Shown here: piece after piece, positions 1 through 11,252 of the stretch
Numbering within the stretch: position 1 is the stretch's first letter
Layout: the number at the start of each line of letters is the position of its first letter
NCBI GenBank assembly: GCA_903632075.3
Contig: CAHIKZ030005576.1
Coordinates: forward strand, 2,570,001-2,634,000
Direction: 5' to 3'
DNA from: Acanthosepion pharaonis
Taxonomy: Eukaryota; Mollusca; Cephalopoda; Sepiida; Sepiidae
Length of the DNA stretch: 64,000 bases
The notes under the pieces: generated by a model
What the model was told of the DNA's origin: nothing
Databases searched by the model: none
Seen by the model: the letters and a program-made list of their open reading frames with translations, nothing else
Position numbers and translations under genes: made by a program

Positions 1-899
1 GAAAGATATCTTAGCTAGCATGTTGACCGATTTTTTAAAGACAATTGGAAGAATAGAATTAGAAATAATAAAAGAAAGAAAGGGAAAAGACATGATATCA
101 AACGGGCCGCTTGATGAAAACCAGATATCGGTCAAAGCATCTAGCCTACTTTTTTGTAGAGAAAGACACCTTATCAATTTGGATAAAGGGAAATTTTGGG
201 AACAATGAAACGAAATCTTAATCAGAGAAAAAGTGTTTTTTTGGGTTGAGGGGAGGACCAGTGGAATTGTATACAGATTCTGACCTGTTAAAAATTAGAA
301 CCCCCACATTGACGAAAAGTGAAAGATATTTTCAATGTAGATAATTAAGATTTTCTGACTGTCGGGTCTGACCAAAAAAACAAGAGGTGAAAAAAACGAT
401 TGTCTCAGTTCACAGATAGCGCCAATATTCTTCCCTGAAGTCACATCTAATTAGCGCAGGCTGTGTTGACAAAACCCAGGTGAGAAAAAGCTAAGATTAT
501 CATTTTTCGTGACGTGCGAAAAAAGGCCAAATTAGATTTTGTTTTTTTAGAACAAGAACGATATAAGCCCCCCCGATTGATTGCAGGAAAACGCCCAACC
601 AGAGTCTCATTAGCGAAAAAACGGTCACGTGGCTGCGGAAAAGAAAAGAAAGAAATGCCCGATCAGGAACCATTGGTCTAAAAACGGTCACCTGACATAC
701 GAGAGACTAAGAGAGACGGGGTGCACCTCCCCACAAAGGGCACTGTGAGGAAGTAGGGTGAAAACAATAGCGATAATGGGAAATCAAAAATAATGCGACT
801 TTTTTGGAGTTATTGAGAAAACCCTGACGCCGACAGACCCACCCCAGTTTGTTGCAAGGCCAATAAAAGCAGGACCCCAGTCGACAGAAATCAGTTGGA

Positions 900-1760
900 G
901 TGGAGTTGCAGCTGGACCGGGCAGGATAGAGCCTGAACGCGGGCATCGGGCCCGATTCACTCGCCCTTTTTGGGCAAAAAAGAATCCTCAGACAAGAAAT
1001 CCTTCCAGCCCAAGTCGAAGACAGAAGAGTTCAGCCCGGACGGCAGCGTAGAAGAGATCACCTCGACGACAGAGAGTTGCGGCTGAGTTGCGGCAAGAAA
1101 TCCTTCCAGCCCAAGTCGAAGACAAGAGAACTTCCAGCCCAAGCAGACGAAGAAGAAGATTACTCGAGAGCCGTAGAGAAGTTGCAGCCAAGTCGAAGAC
1201 AAGAGAACTTCCAGCCTAAGTTTCGGAAGAAGAAGAAATACAACTCAAGTCAAGAGAAGAATCAACTGCGAATGATCGATAGAAATTAGCCCCAGTGTTT
1301 AACCAAACCACACTCCGACATACACAATTCTAAAGAGTAGGCAATTCAAATCTTTAGGTTGTGTGGATAGAAGCTTGTGCCATAGTCCACAGAGCGGGTC
1401 GGGAAATAAGAACAATTTTTTCTCTATGTAACGGACATTAGATATAAAAGGTTGTCACCCTTTTTATCAGTAATTTTTTGTCTCGTGAGTTTTTTTTTTT
1501 TTTTTTACTTGTGTTTTGCCACCCCGCCGGACTCAACTTGTATCGGCCCTAATCCCTGCTGGTCCTGGTCTGTCTAAGATCTAAACACAACGTGGGTAGA
1601 CAGACCGAGATCAGTACAGTTGCTTCAGTAACCAGGTATTGGAAGCGAGTTGGGAAAGGCGAGGTTGGTGATCATCCAACCAAGGGGTTGGAGCGCACGC
1701 TTGGGAACCAGGAGGAGCGACCAGGAGGAGCGACGTCACAGTTGGCGCCCGTAACCAACG
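900..1760 (+). mobile_element. Possible LTR remnant with primer-binding-site-like end
   Basis: This block is richer in GC than its surroundings. A TATA-like element (GATATAAAAGG) lies at about 1440. Near 1739 the sequence TCACAG is followed at once by TTGGCGCCCGTAACC, which resembles the tRNA primer-binding site just inside the 5' LTR of Gypsy-type retroelements (TGGCGCCC core). An internal repeat, AAATCCTTCCAGCCCAAG, occurs near 998 and again near 1099. No gag, protease or reverse transcriptase frame follows, and the sequence returns to ordinary AT-rich DNA by about 1800, so at most a broken 5' end is present. The left edge of the putative LTR is not resolved. An unrelated GC-rich repeat could mimic this. 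Confidence 0.35.
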
Positions 1761-2189
1761 GATTCGACCTGGGCCAGGTGTGTAACCGTCACACCTCAAT
1801 ACTGCGAAGAATGCTAACAGGACTTGAAACATATTTTCATGAAAAAATTGTTTCCAGAGAAACATTTTATTAATTTCAACTGACAATGGTAATGGTCACT
1901 TGGTCAATGAGTGCCAAATGTTTGCTTCTAAGGAAATGGTTAATATTACCATTACTGCACAGAAAACTTTTAATCTCATATGAAGGAATAGTCTTTCACT
2001 CACGGGTTCTATATATTGTTCATCATTTTATTTGTACATGCCATACACTTTCTCATCTTAGAAAAGAATCATTAACTAATGTCCAATAACTGAATTTTTG
2101 CACTAATTACTCCCATCTAATGTACTGGAACTTGTATTTTAACCTCATTTAAAATGTGAGTAAATAAATCTCAGTCTGGGCAGATGGTC
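1761..2189. other. No recognised feature
   Basis: AT-rich DNA. Open frames here are short and have no recognisable domain. Confidence 0.5.
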
Positions 2190-2350
2190 GCAGAAAAGTG
2201 TCTGAGGCTTGACCCAAGTCTTCTGAGTGAAATTGATAAACAAAATTGTTTGGAAGCAATCAATGATTGTCTTGGCACAAATTTGTAAGTCATCATGACC
2301 AACAGTCTGAGCATATTGACCCTGTTCAACAATTATTGATCATGCCAGAT
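2190..2350 (-). repeat. Dispersed repeat H, minus copy
   Basis: The reverse complement aligns over about 140 nt with 7937-8080 (shared blocks such as ATGCTCAGAC and CAATTTCACT). It is therefore a dispersed repeat of unknown class. A splice-like AG and GTAAGT bracket a short open frame in it, but the second, non-open copy argues against an exon. Confidence 0.55.
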
Positions 2351-3552
2351 TGTGCATTCTCTCTCAGAAGTTACAACTAAAGGTCTAGAGACAGTATAAA
2401 CTACAGGTTGGCTCTGTGGGTGTTGAAGAAATGTAAATGCATCTGAGCAGCTACTGTCAATAGGGTTTCAGCAAACCACCTTAATAGATTCCATAGTCTC
2501 CAGAGACTGGCAGATGCCTGCTTAAAACTATATTTCAGTTTTATTTGAGGCATATTGTTTGATTTGGATGTTTTCGTCAACAGGTTGTATAATTGAATGG
2601 TTCTATCGTTTTTAGTAGGCACTATGAATAGATATGAAATTCTCAAGGATGGCTAAAATATCAAATTTGAAATTTAATTTATTTGATTTACTGTTACTAC
2701 TTAGACTAAAACAATTGTTATGACAACCATTATCCAAGTTCTAAGCCTGACTTAGCAATCTTTGCTTAGCTATTGACCCAGCAAAAAAAAAAACACACCT
2801 TTCTTTTGCTTTGATATTGAATTGCTTTTCCATTCTATTTCTACTGCGTGATTAGACTTGTTTTTCCCCACTTTTGATATTTTACAAGAACAACTTTAGC
2901 TTTTGAAGGGAAAATATTTTAAAGATATCTACATTCCCCTATTCTATCATGAATCAATACTTGGGGCCAGATTTATTTCTCTTTTTCTCTCTCTCTCCCC
3001 TGTATATAATATTAACAGGTGGTCACACAATTGAAGCCAGACTGATTTTATAAATCTCTCTCATTTTATTGTTGTCTATTGAGGTTTGTACACTCCTTTG
3101 TAGTTGCTTCACTGATGTCATTGTGTTTGCTCATGCATATAAATGTAGCGAGTGTGTGTGTGTGTGTGTGTGCGCGCTGGTGATTGTGAATAAATTCATT
3201 GCTAAATTTTAATTCCAAGTTAAAAGGATGGAAACAGGAAGAAACAAATGACGAAAATATAACAAAAGTGAATAAAGAAAATAAGTAAAAGGATTGGATT
3301 TGGGAAATAAGTCATTATCTACACTCCTCCTCCTCCTCTATTTTGTCATTTTTATTCTTCTTTCTTTTCCTTTTTTTTTTTTATTTTGTTGATAGTCTCC
3401 TGATATCTTTTCTTTTCTGTTATTCCTCCTCTTCCTTTCTTTCTTCTCTTTTTCTGCTCATACCAGTTTTTTTTTTCTCATGAAAGTTTACATGCTTACC
3501 CTGTTCTTTTGTTTCATTACTTTTCACATAGCATCTCCCTTGATTTTTTCAG
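2351..3552. other. AT-rich DNA with (TG)n tract
   Basis: A (GT)n microsatellite lies at 3152-3176, and pyrimidine-rich, T-rich runs fill 3300-3500. No gene or known element was recognised. Confidence 0.5.
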
Positions 3553-3894
3553 TCATCCTCACATGTCCACTTCGACCGATTCATTCTTTCAGTCTCTCTC
3601 GCGTGTCCACTCCGACCGATTCGTTCTTTCAGTCCTTCTCACGTGTCCACTCCGACTGATTCGCTCTTTCAGTCTTTTTCATGTGTCCACTTCGACCGAT
3701 TTGCTCTTTCAGTCCTTCTCACGTGTCCACTCCGACTGATTCGCTCTTTCAGTCCTTCTCACGTGTCCACTCCGACCGATTCGTTCTTTCAGTCCTTCTC
3801 ACGTGTCCACTCCAACTGATTCGCTCTTTCAGTCCTTCTCACGTGTCCACTCCGACCGATTCGCTCTTTCAGTCCTTCTCACGTGTCCACTCCC
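3553..3894. repeat. 40-bp minisatellite with repeated CACGTG
   Basis: Eight full 40-bp units plus a partial ninth are arranged head to tail. Units begin at 3553, 3593, 3633, 3673, 3713, 3753, 3793, 3833 and 3873. A typical unit starts TCCTTCTCACGTGTCC and ends GCTCTTTCAG. Six units carry the palindrome CACGTG (an E-box-type core), while the others carry CACATG, CGCGTG or CATGTG. Degenerate relatives continue to about 4030. Because 40 is not a multiple of three, the Ser/Phe-rich open frames across the array shift frame between units and are not credible coding sequence. Confidence 0.92.
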
Positions 3895-4840
3895 TTTATT
3901 CCTTGAGTCTTTCTTGCTTGTTCATCCTGCCTTATTCTTTTGTTCTTTCCTTCTCACATATCCACTCTACTTGATTCATTAATTCCTTCAAGTATATCCA
4001 CCCCACCAACCTTTTCAACTCCTTTTGTATTTATATTCACCTGACTTTTTTGCTCCTTCTCCTTTCAAAAACCCAAAACCTTTCATTCCATCTTGCATGT
4101 TCATTCTCACTAATTCTTTCATTCCTTCCCACATGTTCCCACATTTCTTTCTTTTCATATGTGTCCCCCCCACCAACTTCTTTTAAATTAAAAAATAAAA
4201 CCTGGCTTTTCCCTATTTACTCTTTTATTTTTCTCTCTTTTTTTTCATTTTAGTTGTTTTCTTCCTTTAAAGAAGCTTTATTTAATTCTTCACAAACTTT
4301 ATCTTTTTATTTGATCTTTTCAACAAAGTTTTCTTTTACCTTCTCTAAAGCCTCACCACCTGAGCTTCAGAGCTTTCAGTTCAGGGTAGTAAGGACAGTG
4401 GGTAAAGTGCATGCACCACCCCTATTCTAACCCTTTCTTTTCTCTCAGTCAATGTTAAAGAGAATAGAATATAGAATCATTAAAGCCGTTATGTGTGTGG
4501 TTGTAATTTAGAAAATTAAGGACTACACTGAATCTTTAAAGGCTAGCTATAAATAAATGAGACTTAATTATTTTTAACTTTATTCATATATTTTTAGTTT
4601 ATGAAGTTAAAACCTGCTTTCAAATGTGATGTTAATAAGGTTGCAGAGTTTTAATTAATTCAGAATATTAACTTTTTACACGACAGACTTGCGAATCCAC
4701 TTCATTTTATTTATTTAAATTCTTAAACTTCAATAATTATATATACATATACATACAAGTATAGGATTTGTGTATATGGAATAAATTCCAATAACCAACA
4801 AATACTATTCTTAAAAGAGTGCTCAATATGGAGTAGAGCA
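3895..4840. other. Pyrimidine-rich DNA, no gene
   Basis: Decayed minisatellite relatives run to about 4030, followed by T/C-rich and then AT-rich DNA. No exon or known element was recognised. Confidence 0.5.
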
Positions 4841-4841
4841 A

Positions 4842-4970
4842 ATGGTGTTGAATGTAGAATGTAGGTTCTACATTCAACACCATCACTTGATAAGACACCA
4901 GAAGTGTTGAAACAAAATGGCTATTTTTGTTGTGATTTTATAACATTTTTATGTTATAATTTTCAAATAA
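4842..4970 (+). repeat. Dispersed repeat with 18-bp hairpin and CTTGATAA...GAAAC fold
   Basis: A perfect 18-bp inverted repeat (arms 4842-4859 and 4866-4883, 6-nt loop) is followed by CTTGATAAGACACC...GTGTTGAAAC at 4886-4914, in which ACAC and GTGT can pair. The rest, through TTATAACATTTTTATG, matches 24880-24990 in the opposite orientation. A (TG)n(TA)n tract follows at 4979-5010. The class of the repeat is unknown. Confidence 0.7.
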
Positions 4971-4977
4971 ATGATTA

Positions 4978-5010
<33 letters not shown>

Positions 5011-6735
5011 TTTCTTATTTTATAAGTAGTTGTATGTCCTTGATTAAAGGACACTGAAGACAGTTGTTAAATTAAATGTCACTCTCTATTCACAAAATAT
5101 AATTATTTGTAAGCAATAAAGAGGAATTATGTAATTAACCAAACTCCATTTAAAATTTAGCTTAACTTGTATTTTTACTAATCCTTAATTAGCAGAAACT
5201 TTTATATTTTAGGAATTTTGAATGGATAGGCTTACAATTTAGAAAAAAAAATTATGCTAATGATGGATGAGGAAAAGAAATGTAAAAATTAATCATATTT
5301 ACATAAAATAAGGAGACTCGTGAAATATGTTCATTTTATAAAATTCCATCTAATTCTATATAGAAATATGTACATAGTTTTTTTTTAATAAAGGTATTAT
5401 TTCACATGGCAATTAGTAATAGTTTCTTTTTTAATGTTGATCTGATTTTCTTTTCAACTTTTATAAAAATTGGGTGAACATGAATAAATTAAGTTACAAA
5501 ATTGACTGGAAATCTCTTTATTCTTCAATTTAGAATAGTTTAATGATATTATTCTAACAGAAATCTTGCTGTGATGTGCTGTTTTTGTTTTATCACAATA
5601 ACACAAAGACACATCATTATAAATTATCTATGAAAATGCTCTCAATAATCATCATAATAAAGGCATAATTTTAAAATATCCTTGTTAAGTAGCTAAAAGG
5701 TTAACAATTATCTATAAATGAGGAATTTTTGACATCAGTAAAAATATTAACAACACTGTTTTTGTTTTTATAACCTGAGTAATTAAGGCTCTTTAACCAA
5801 ATGTTCACACCCGCTGATCAGTTGACAGTGGTAATTAAATGTGTGCTGAAAACAAAATTATCAAAAGACAGAAAAACTGGAGGTCATCTAGTTATAAATT
5901 GAGTTGCCTTAACCTCATGATAAGCAACCATCATAGATCACTGGAAATACCTTTACCATACAAATAATAAGAGAATCTTGGAGACTTTCTTTTGAGTGCA
6001 TTTTTTAATATTTGTTTTTTTTACTTCTTACAAGTTTCTTTTTTTTCTCTGTGTCACTTTTAAGGTCGTTTCTTTTTTTTTTTTTTATAAATAACAACTG
6101 CAAATTTTGCTGCAGCATTTTTTCTAGTTTTCTTGTTATTTTAGTTTGCATCTTAAAGTATCAAAGGCTATTCTAAGGTTGTGAACAAAACATGTCTTGT
6201 ACGTCTTGGTGCATATCTTTTCAACCTGACCATCCTTCTCTAAGGTTCAGTAGCAAAGGATAGAATGAAATGATGTTAATTCTTTCTTTTTTTATGGTAT
6301 GCTTTTCACTCTGACAGGGACAAAGAAATTGAATTGGTGCTTTTCTGTCAGCACTTCATAAAATTGTTAAATCTGTACATAATGAAGATAGAATTTTGTC
6401 TTTAAATTGAATAAAAAGGCTTCTGGTCATTGAAATCCTCCTCAAGTGAATCAGTTTATTGGCAGGTCCTGAATCAGAATAAATCTGTAGACAAATGGCA
6501 ACCTCCTTTCTCAGTGAATTATAGAATCTGGAATATCAAATAAGTGATCAACAGGAGGAGGTCATGGAATCTGGGATGGATTTTTTTTACAGAGGGATGT
6601 GTAAAGTGTGTGTGTGTGTGTATGTATATAAATGAATATATAATATCACACATTGAGTGCTGGTGTTAACAAAATAATGCTTGATATAAAAAAAACACAA
6701 CAACAATATAAATTATATATTAATAAATATACATT
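5011..6735. other. AT-rich DNA, no gene seen
   Basis: Long homopolymeric A/T runs and a short (TG)n tract near 6605-6630. I saw no exon, RNA gene or classifiable repeat. Confidence 0.5.
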
Positions 6736-6912
6736 TTTTTTCCTCCTCACTGGTAACATGACTGAGTTTCATGTACAACATAATCTTCAGATACTGAGTT
6801 AAAACTGACTTACATATTTTAAATTATATCAGTTTTAACTCAACACCTGAAGATTGCACTGTGCATAAAACTTAGTTGTGCTACTGGTGAGGGAATGAAT
6901 ATATATATATAT
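6736..6912. repeat. Inverted pair of a hairpin-bearing repeat
   Basis: Two copies of one repeat of about 65 bp face each other (about 6740-6808 minus, 6829-6893 plus). Each contains CTGAAGA, a 4-bp hairpin and AAAC. The minus copy has ATGT-TGT-ACAT, the plus copy TGCA-CTG-TGCA: different stems, both paired. A (TA)n tract flanks the right side. Confidence 0.75.
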
Positions 6913-7137
6913 ATATAAGGGATGAGTTTAGACTGCAAGAAAAAACAACCCACGTCATTGGCATTTTTTTTTTATTTTTAAGTCAATGTTACATTTTTCA
7001 TTTTTGTAATAAGTTGGTTGTGGGGATTTTCCAAGAAAAAAAGTGACTAGAGCCTTATGCAGATATATTATGAAAGAAATTTCAAAAAATGTTACAAGTT
7101 TATTTCAATCTTGCAACATGAAATGAACATACATACA

Positions 7138-7140
<3 letters not shown>

Positions 7141-7203
<63 letters not shown>
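7141..7203. repeat. (AT)n(AC)n microsatellite
   Basis: Uninterrupted AT dinucleotides change to AC dinucleotides. The His-Thr and Tyr-Ile open frame across it is an artefact. Confidence 0.97.
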
Positions 7204-7204
<1 letters not shown>

Positions 7205-7936
7205 TTCATAGTAATAATACATTTCATTTTAAAACAGCAAAACTTAAATAGACTGGTCCCCTAAAAAAGAAAAGAAAACTACATGTATGTCAAAAAGTCA
7301 GGGATCAATTTGACATTGTATTTATATTGTAAACAAGACTTTGATCTAAAATAATAGAAAATTAATGTTTTTCAATTCTGACAAACTGAGTAGAGGAAGT
7401 TCTTCTGAATGCTAGGCAACAAAAATTAGTAGTGAAAATGTTTTTATCTTTAAGAAATTAGTAATTCATAAAAAAAGTTAGAGGATTGTATTAACATTTA
7501 CTGTACATATTTTCTTTTTTTGTTTCAATAATTATTTTGATTTTATGCTGAAAATGTTTTATATTTTTATACACAGTAATACAACAATCTCATTCATTCC
7601 ACAACATATTCTAAGCTAATAATGTTGTAATGTTTGATTTCTTTTATGAAAATGTTCCCCTGCAATGTATCATTGTTAATAATTCTAGCCATTATAATTT
7701 GCTACTCCTTAATAAAAATATTTGATTTTAAAGCAATTTGTTTATGTTTATCAATTTTTTTTTAAAGATTTTACGTTAATGTTACATTTTATTTTGCAAA
7801 TTCTAAAAAAATTGTCACAGTACCCTCATTTTTAAGGAATCCACCAAGGTAATTTTTATCTGCCCTTATCTTAAGCTAAACTCATGCGCGCACACACACA
7901 CACAAATAGTAAGAATAAAAGTACCTAATCTGTCAT
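7204..7936. other. AT-rich DNA, no gene seen
   Basis: Only a short (CA)n tract near 7888-7905. No element was recognised. Confidence 0.5.
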
Positions 7937-8080
7937 GATCAGCAGTTTGAACAAAACCAGAATGCTCAGACCATCAGTCAGAATGACTTAAGACTTTGTG
8001 CAAGGCCAACCATCATTGGTTTTCAATCATTTCTGTCTACCCAATTTCACTGAAAATGCTAAAATCAACCTGTGGTATTG
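7937..8080 (+). repeat. Dispersed repeat H, plus copy
   Basis: Homologous to the reverse complement of 2200-2350 over about 140 nt, with scattered substitutions and small gaps. It lies upstream of a SINE. Confidence 0.55.
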
Positions 8081-8194
8081 CTTTCAGGCACTTACCAAAG
8101 GCGTCACATGCTGAAATCACTTCCCCAGATCAATAAGTTAATTTCCTGACAAATTGATCATGGTCAGAAAGCAAATGTTTTACTCACTTGGCCA

Positions 8195-8520
8195 TGTGCA
8201 CCTACTGAATGTGCAGGTGACATAATGGTGAAATCAATGACCCAAGTACAAATTCTGATTTTGTCTGCTAAACTCACTTTTGCAATAATGACCTTGGGAA
8301 AAGCATAAATCCATCCTGTCTCTCAACTATGGGTTTAATAGCAGTGTAGACTGGGCATCCTGGCCTTGGGTAGGGCAATCACTGTAAAGGAAGAAAACAA
8401 TGGAGAATGTAATGAGATATCACTGCATCATCTTTCCCAAGGAGTCGTGGTAATTCACAAATAATAAAGAAAAGGAATCTGTGAAGAGCCATGATTGCTT
8501 ATGTCATGAAGGGTCATGTC
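8195..8520 (+). mobile_element. SINE family 2 (copy 1)
   Basis: Aligns along its length with 55262-55585. Shared blocks include CACTTG/CCTTGGGAAAA, CAACTATGGGTTTAATA and AGACTGG. The 5' part (near TGACATAATGG) looks like a decayed tRNA-derived head. The last 45 nt (GTGAAGAGCCATGATTGC) closely resemble the 3' end of LINE family B at 22738-22783, as expected for a SINE that uses that LINE's reverse transcriptase. Confidence 0.7.
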
Positions 8521-8665
8521 AATTAAAACACACTCTCACATAGGTACTGAAAAGTCCTCATCTCAGCCAATGAGGGATTTTCAAATGAATATGATTGTTG
8601 GTCAGATTTTGGGATATTGTCTGACCCACTTACCATAATAACATGTTATTTTGTCACTGGAAAGA

Positions 8666-8669
<4 letters not shown>

Positions 8670-8722
<53 letters not shown>
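8670..8722. repeat. (TG)n(TA)n microsatellite
   Basis: A run of TG dinucleotides followed directly by TA dinucleotides. Confidence 0.97.
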
Positions 8723-8724
<2 letters not shown>

Positions 8725-9590
8725 CTCTAGGAAGAGGGCCCGTTTACATTGTGCCAATTTGCAGAAACCCAATACATAATTTTTAATGTTTCATATCTAT
8801 GGAAGGTATAGAAGTGTTAAACTCCAGATCTTCATAAAATTTCCTGTTCCTGAAAAAAAAAAAATTCCAAAGAAATCCTTGCCTGTATGATACAGGCATT
8901 GGATGATAAATACTGTGGAGAATTGGAGACCTAAGATGAGTGGCATGGTCTTGGGAGGCTTTCAATAATGTCTCTCTGACCTGATTTTGGCCAATCGATG
9001 GCTCTCAGCCAGAGGAATTACTGAAACACCCAGGGGGATATCCAGGGGACATATTGGATTTATAATTTATAAGTGTTTGAGGATGTCAATCAGAAAGGTT
9101 TGAATGCTGAGTGATATCATTAGAATGTCTCAAAGTTGATTTTACCACATTTTTGAAATTGTGATAATTTCTTTTAGAATCTCTGTTGATGAAACCTGAT
9201 TACACTATTGTGTTTTGGAGAGCAAACAACATTCCATGCAGTGACAGCACTTGAGTTATCCACAGCTAAAGAAATTCAATCCTCTGACATTAGCAGAAAA
9301 GGTCATGGTCATGATTTTTTTGTAGATAAGAAAAGTATTTTGATGACTATCTTCTTTTCAGCTAATGCTGGATACTACTCTAAATTGCTGTACTGATTAA
9401 AGGAGGTATTGAAAGAGAAAAAAAAAATGGTGGGAATGTGTAGAAAGGAAAAAATTTTTTTTGCAGGACAGTGCTCCTGCTTAATGGGTCTTTTGAAGAA
9501 TTTGGTGTTTAGCAAATCTTGTTCCATCTATTTCCCCATTTCCAAACTTGAAAAAGAATTTTCAAATGATTTAGATTTGGTAGCAGCAGT
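8723..9590. other. No recognised feature
   Basis: Moderately AT-rich unique-looking sequence. Open frames of about 60 codons have no recognisable domain and no convincing splice context. Confidence 0.45.
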
Positions 9591-9885
9591 GGAGGCACGG
9601 TGGAGTTATGGATAGCAACTTCGATTGAGGAATCAGAGAGCTGAGTTTGAATTCCAGTCAATTTACATTACATTCACTTGCTAATACACTTGGGAAAGGT
9701 ATGAATCCTCTTCTTCTTGCTCCAGCTATGGTTAAATAGCAGGACAGACCAGGTTCTATAGCTTTGGATAGCAACTGGTCTACCGCAGAAAGAAATGGCA
9801 ACCTACTGCAGGAAAAAAATCTGCCTCATCAGTCATGTATCAAAAGATACATGATTGTTTAAGTGTGTATCATGCATGGCACAAA
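9591..9885 (+). mobile_element. SINE family 1, near full length (copy 1)
   Basis: Starts GGAGGCACGGTGGAGTTATG, a tRNA-like head with an A-box-like GGATAGC and a degraded B box (GAGTTTGAATTCC). The body follows with CTTGGGAAAGGTATGAATCC and AAATAGCAGGACAGACC, then a tail hairpin (TGTATC...GATACATG). It ends near CATGGCAC. It aligns end to end with 58141-58437 and, inverted, with 42556-42844. Confidence 0.88.
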
Positions 9886-10263
9886 AGTGACTGAGCAGCA
9901 GAAAAGCAATATTTCAATTCCCAAGAATCATAATTTTAATTTTATTTTTTTTAAGGGTTAAAGAAACTTGAGAAAAATAATGTATGAAATGTGTTGAACT
10001 ATAGGGTGAATATTTAGAAGAGCATATAGGATTCATGGATTTAGATCATTTCATTATTGTTTGGACAGACAGATTTCCACCACTCCCTCTTTGTATTGGT
10101 GTGAGTATATGTGAGAGAGATTTAAAAGAACTAACAAGTTATGTCTTTCATTTTTTTTTTTTTATTGTATTTTGAAAAATACAATAAAAAATTTAAACAG
10201 GTATTCCTTGTTGGTTCTTTTTAATCAAACTTGTTTGGATGAATACTTGCTGCCTAAATATAC

Positions 10264-10266
<3 letters not shown>

Positions 10267-10296
<30 letters not shown>
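10267..10296. repeat. (AT)n microsatellite
   Basis: A run of AT dinucleotides at the left edge of the SINE family 3 cluster. Confidence 0.95.
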
Positions 10297-10298
<2 letters not shown>

Positions 10299-10440
10299 AC
10301 ATTTTATTTATGTTTAACGTTGTTATTTTTATAGATACAAGTATTTAAATGCTCTGTTTATGATAAACAGTATTAAATAACATTTGCCTCCGAGAAATTT
10401 TATAGAAAATATTAGATTTTCATAGACAGGATTAGAATAT
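10295..10440 (-). mobile_element. SINE family 3, minus copy
   Basis: Body-only copy. The run AAAGACATTTTATTTATG through TGATAAACAG to CATAGACAGGATT is the reverse complement of 10790-10930. The tRNA-like head is replaced by a short (AT)n tract. Confidence 0.75.
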
Positions 10441-10570
10441 ATATATATATACAGGCCACCATGAACCTTATAGACAATATTTATGTTATAAATACAATCT
10501 TCCATGAATATATTATAACTGCTTGGCGTATCGAATGTAAACAAACAATGATGAGGTCTGACAATTTATT

Positions 10571-10742
10571 TGTTGTTGTTATTTTTTATAGATACAAAAT
10601 TTAAGCAAATTGTTTATGATACAGTATTCGCCTGCCTGAATGTCCGGAGAAATTTTCATAGAAAATATTGATAGACAGGATTCGAATGCATCCTATATGT
10701 AGTTTATAACAGTAAATTGACCTTGTCTACCATAAGGTTTGG
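10571..10742 (-). mobile_element. SINE family 3 with tRNA-like head, minus copy
   Basis: On the minus strand the head holds a B-box-like ATTCGAATCC and an upstream A-box-like TATGGTAGACAAGG. The body follows with GAAATTTCTCC-type sequence and GTATC...AAAAATAACAAC. It meets the next copy head to head at about 10742. Confidence 0.75.
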
Positions 10743-10932
10743 AAACACGCCAGCGTATATATGATGTTCCGTATAGGATGCAGGTTGAATCCTGTCTATG
10801 AAACAATATTTTCTATGAAAATTTCTCGGACATTGTAAATGTTATTTAATACTGTTTATCATAAACAGAGCATTTGCTTAAATTTGTATCTATAAAAATA
10901 ACAACGTTAAACATAAATAAAATGTCTTTAAT
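10743..10932 (+). mobile_element. SINE family 3 with tRNA-like head, plus copy
   Basis: The head has GCAGGTTGAATCCTGTC, matching a Pol III B box (GGTTCGANNCC) in most positions. The body runs through AATATTTTCTATGAAAATTT to AAACATAAATAAAATGTC. Together with 10295-10440 it makes an inverted pair with arms of about 140 bp. Confidence 0.78.
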
Positions 10933-10995
10933 AAATAAACATTTTATATATATATATATAGACCTGAAGTTATATCTGTTTCATATTTGATGACA

Positions 10996-11159
10996 GGCCA
11001 GAAGATTGCATTGAAACATGAAACAGACTGTTGCTGCTTATGTTAAATTCTGTATCCACTTTTATATTTACATATGCTCTATATCTGATATTGAGCACTT
11101 TAACCTATAAATATAGCATACTTTGAAACTATATTTTTATCATATAAAATATCACATTT

Positions 11160-11165
<6 letters not shown>
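10996..11165 (+). repeat. Dispersed repeat G (GAAACAGACT...), (TA)n-associated
   Basis: Contains GAAACAGACTGTTGCTGC, TATATTTACATATGCTCT, GATATTGAGCACTTTA and ACTATATTTTTATCAT, then a (TA)n tract. The same ordered blocks occur at 47489-47600, with parts at 12073-12113, 23312-23385, 26528-26555 and 46799-46837. The class is unknown. Confidence 0.65.

Positions 11166-11213
<48 letters not shown>
11163..11213. repeat. (AT)n microsatellite
   Basis: An uninterrupted AT run of about 50 bp. It is followed by a short palindrome, ATATAGTTTTAAGGT...ACCTTTAAACTATAT, at 11219-11252. Confidence 0.97.
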
Positions 11214-11216
<3 letters not shown>

Positions 11217-11252
11217 AAATATAGTTTTAAGGTATCCACCTTTAAACTATAT

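Noticed and set aside
2184..2291. Possible exon: AG acceptor, open frame of 35 codons, then GTAAGT donor
   Set aside because: The same sequence occurs inverted and without an open frame at 7937-8080, so it is a dispersed repeat.
3509..3974. Ser/Phe-rich plus-strand frames near 3.5-4.0 kb
   Set aside because: They cross a 40-bp minisatellite, so the same DNA unit is read in different frames.
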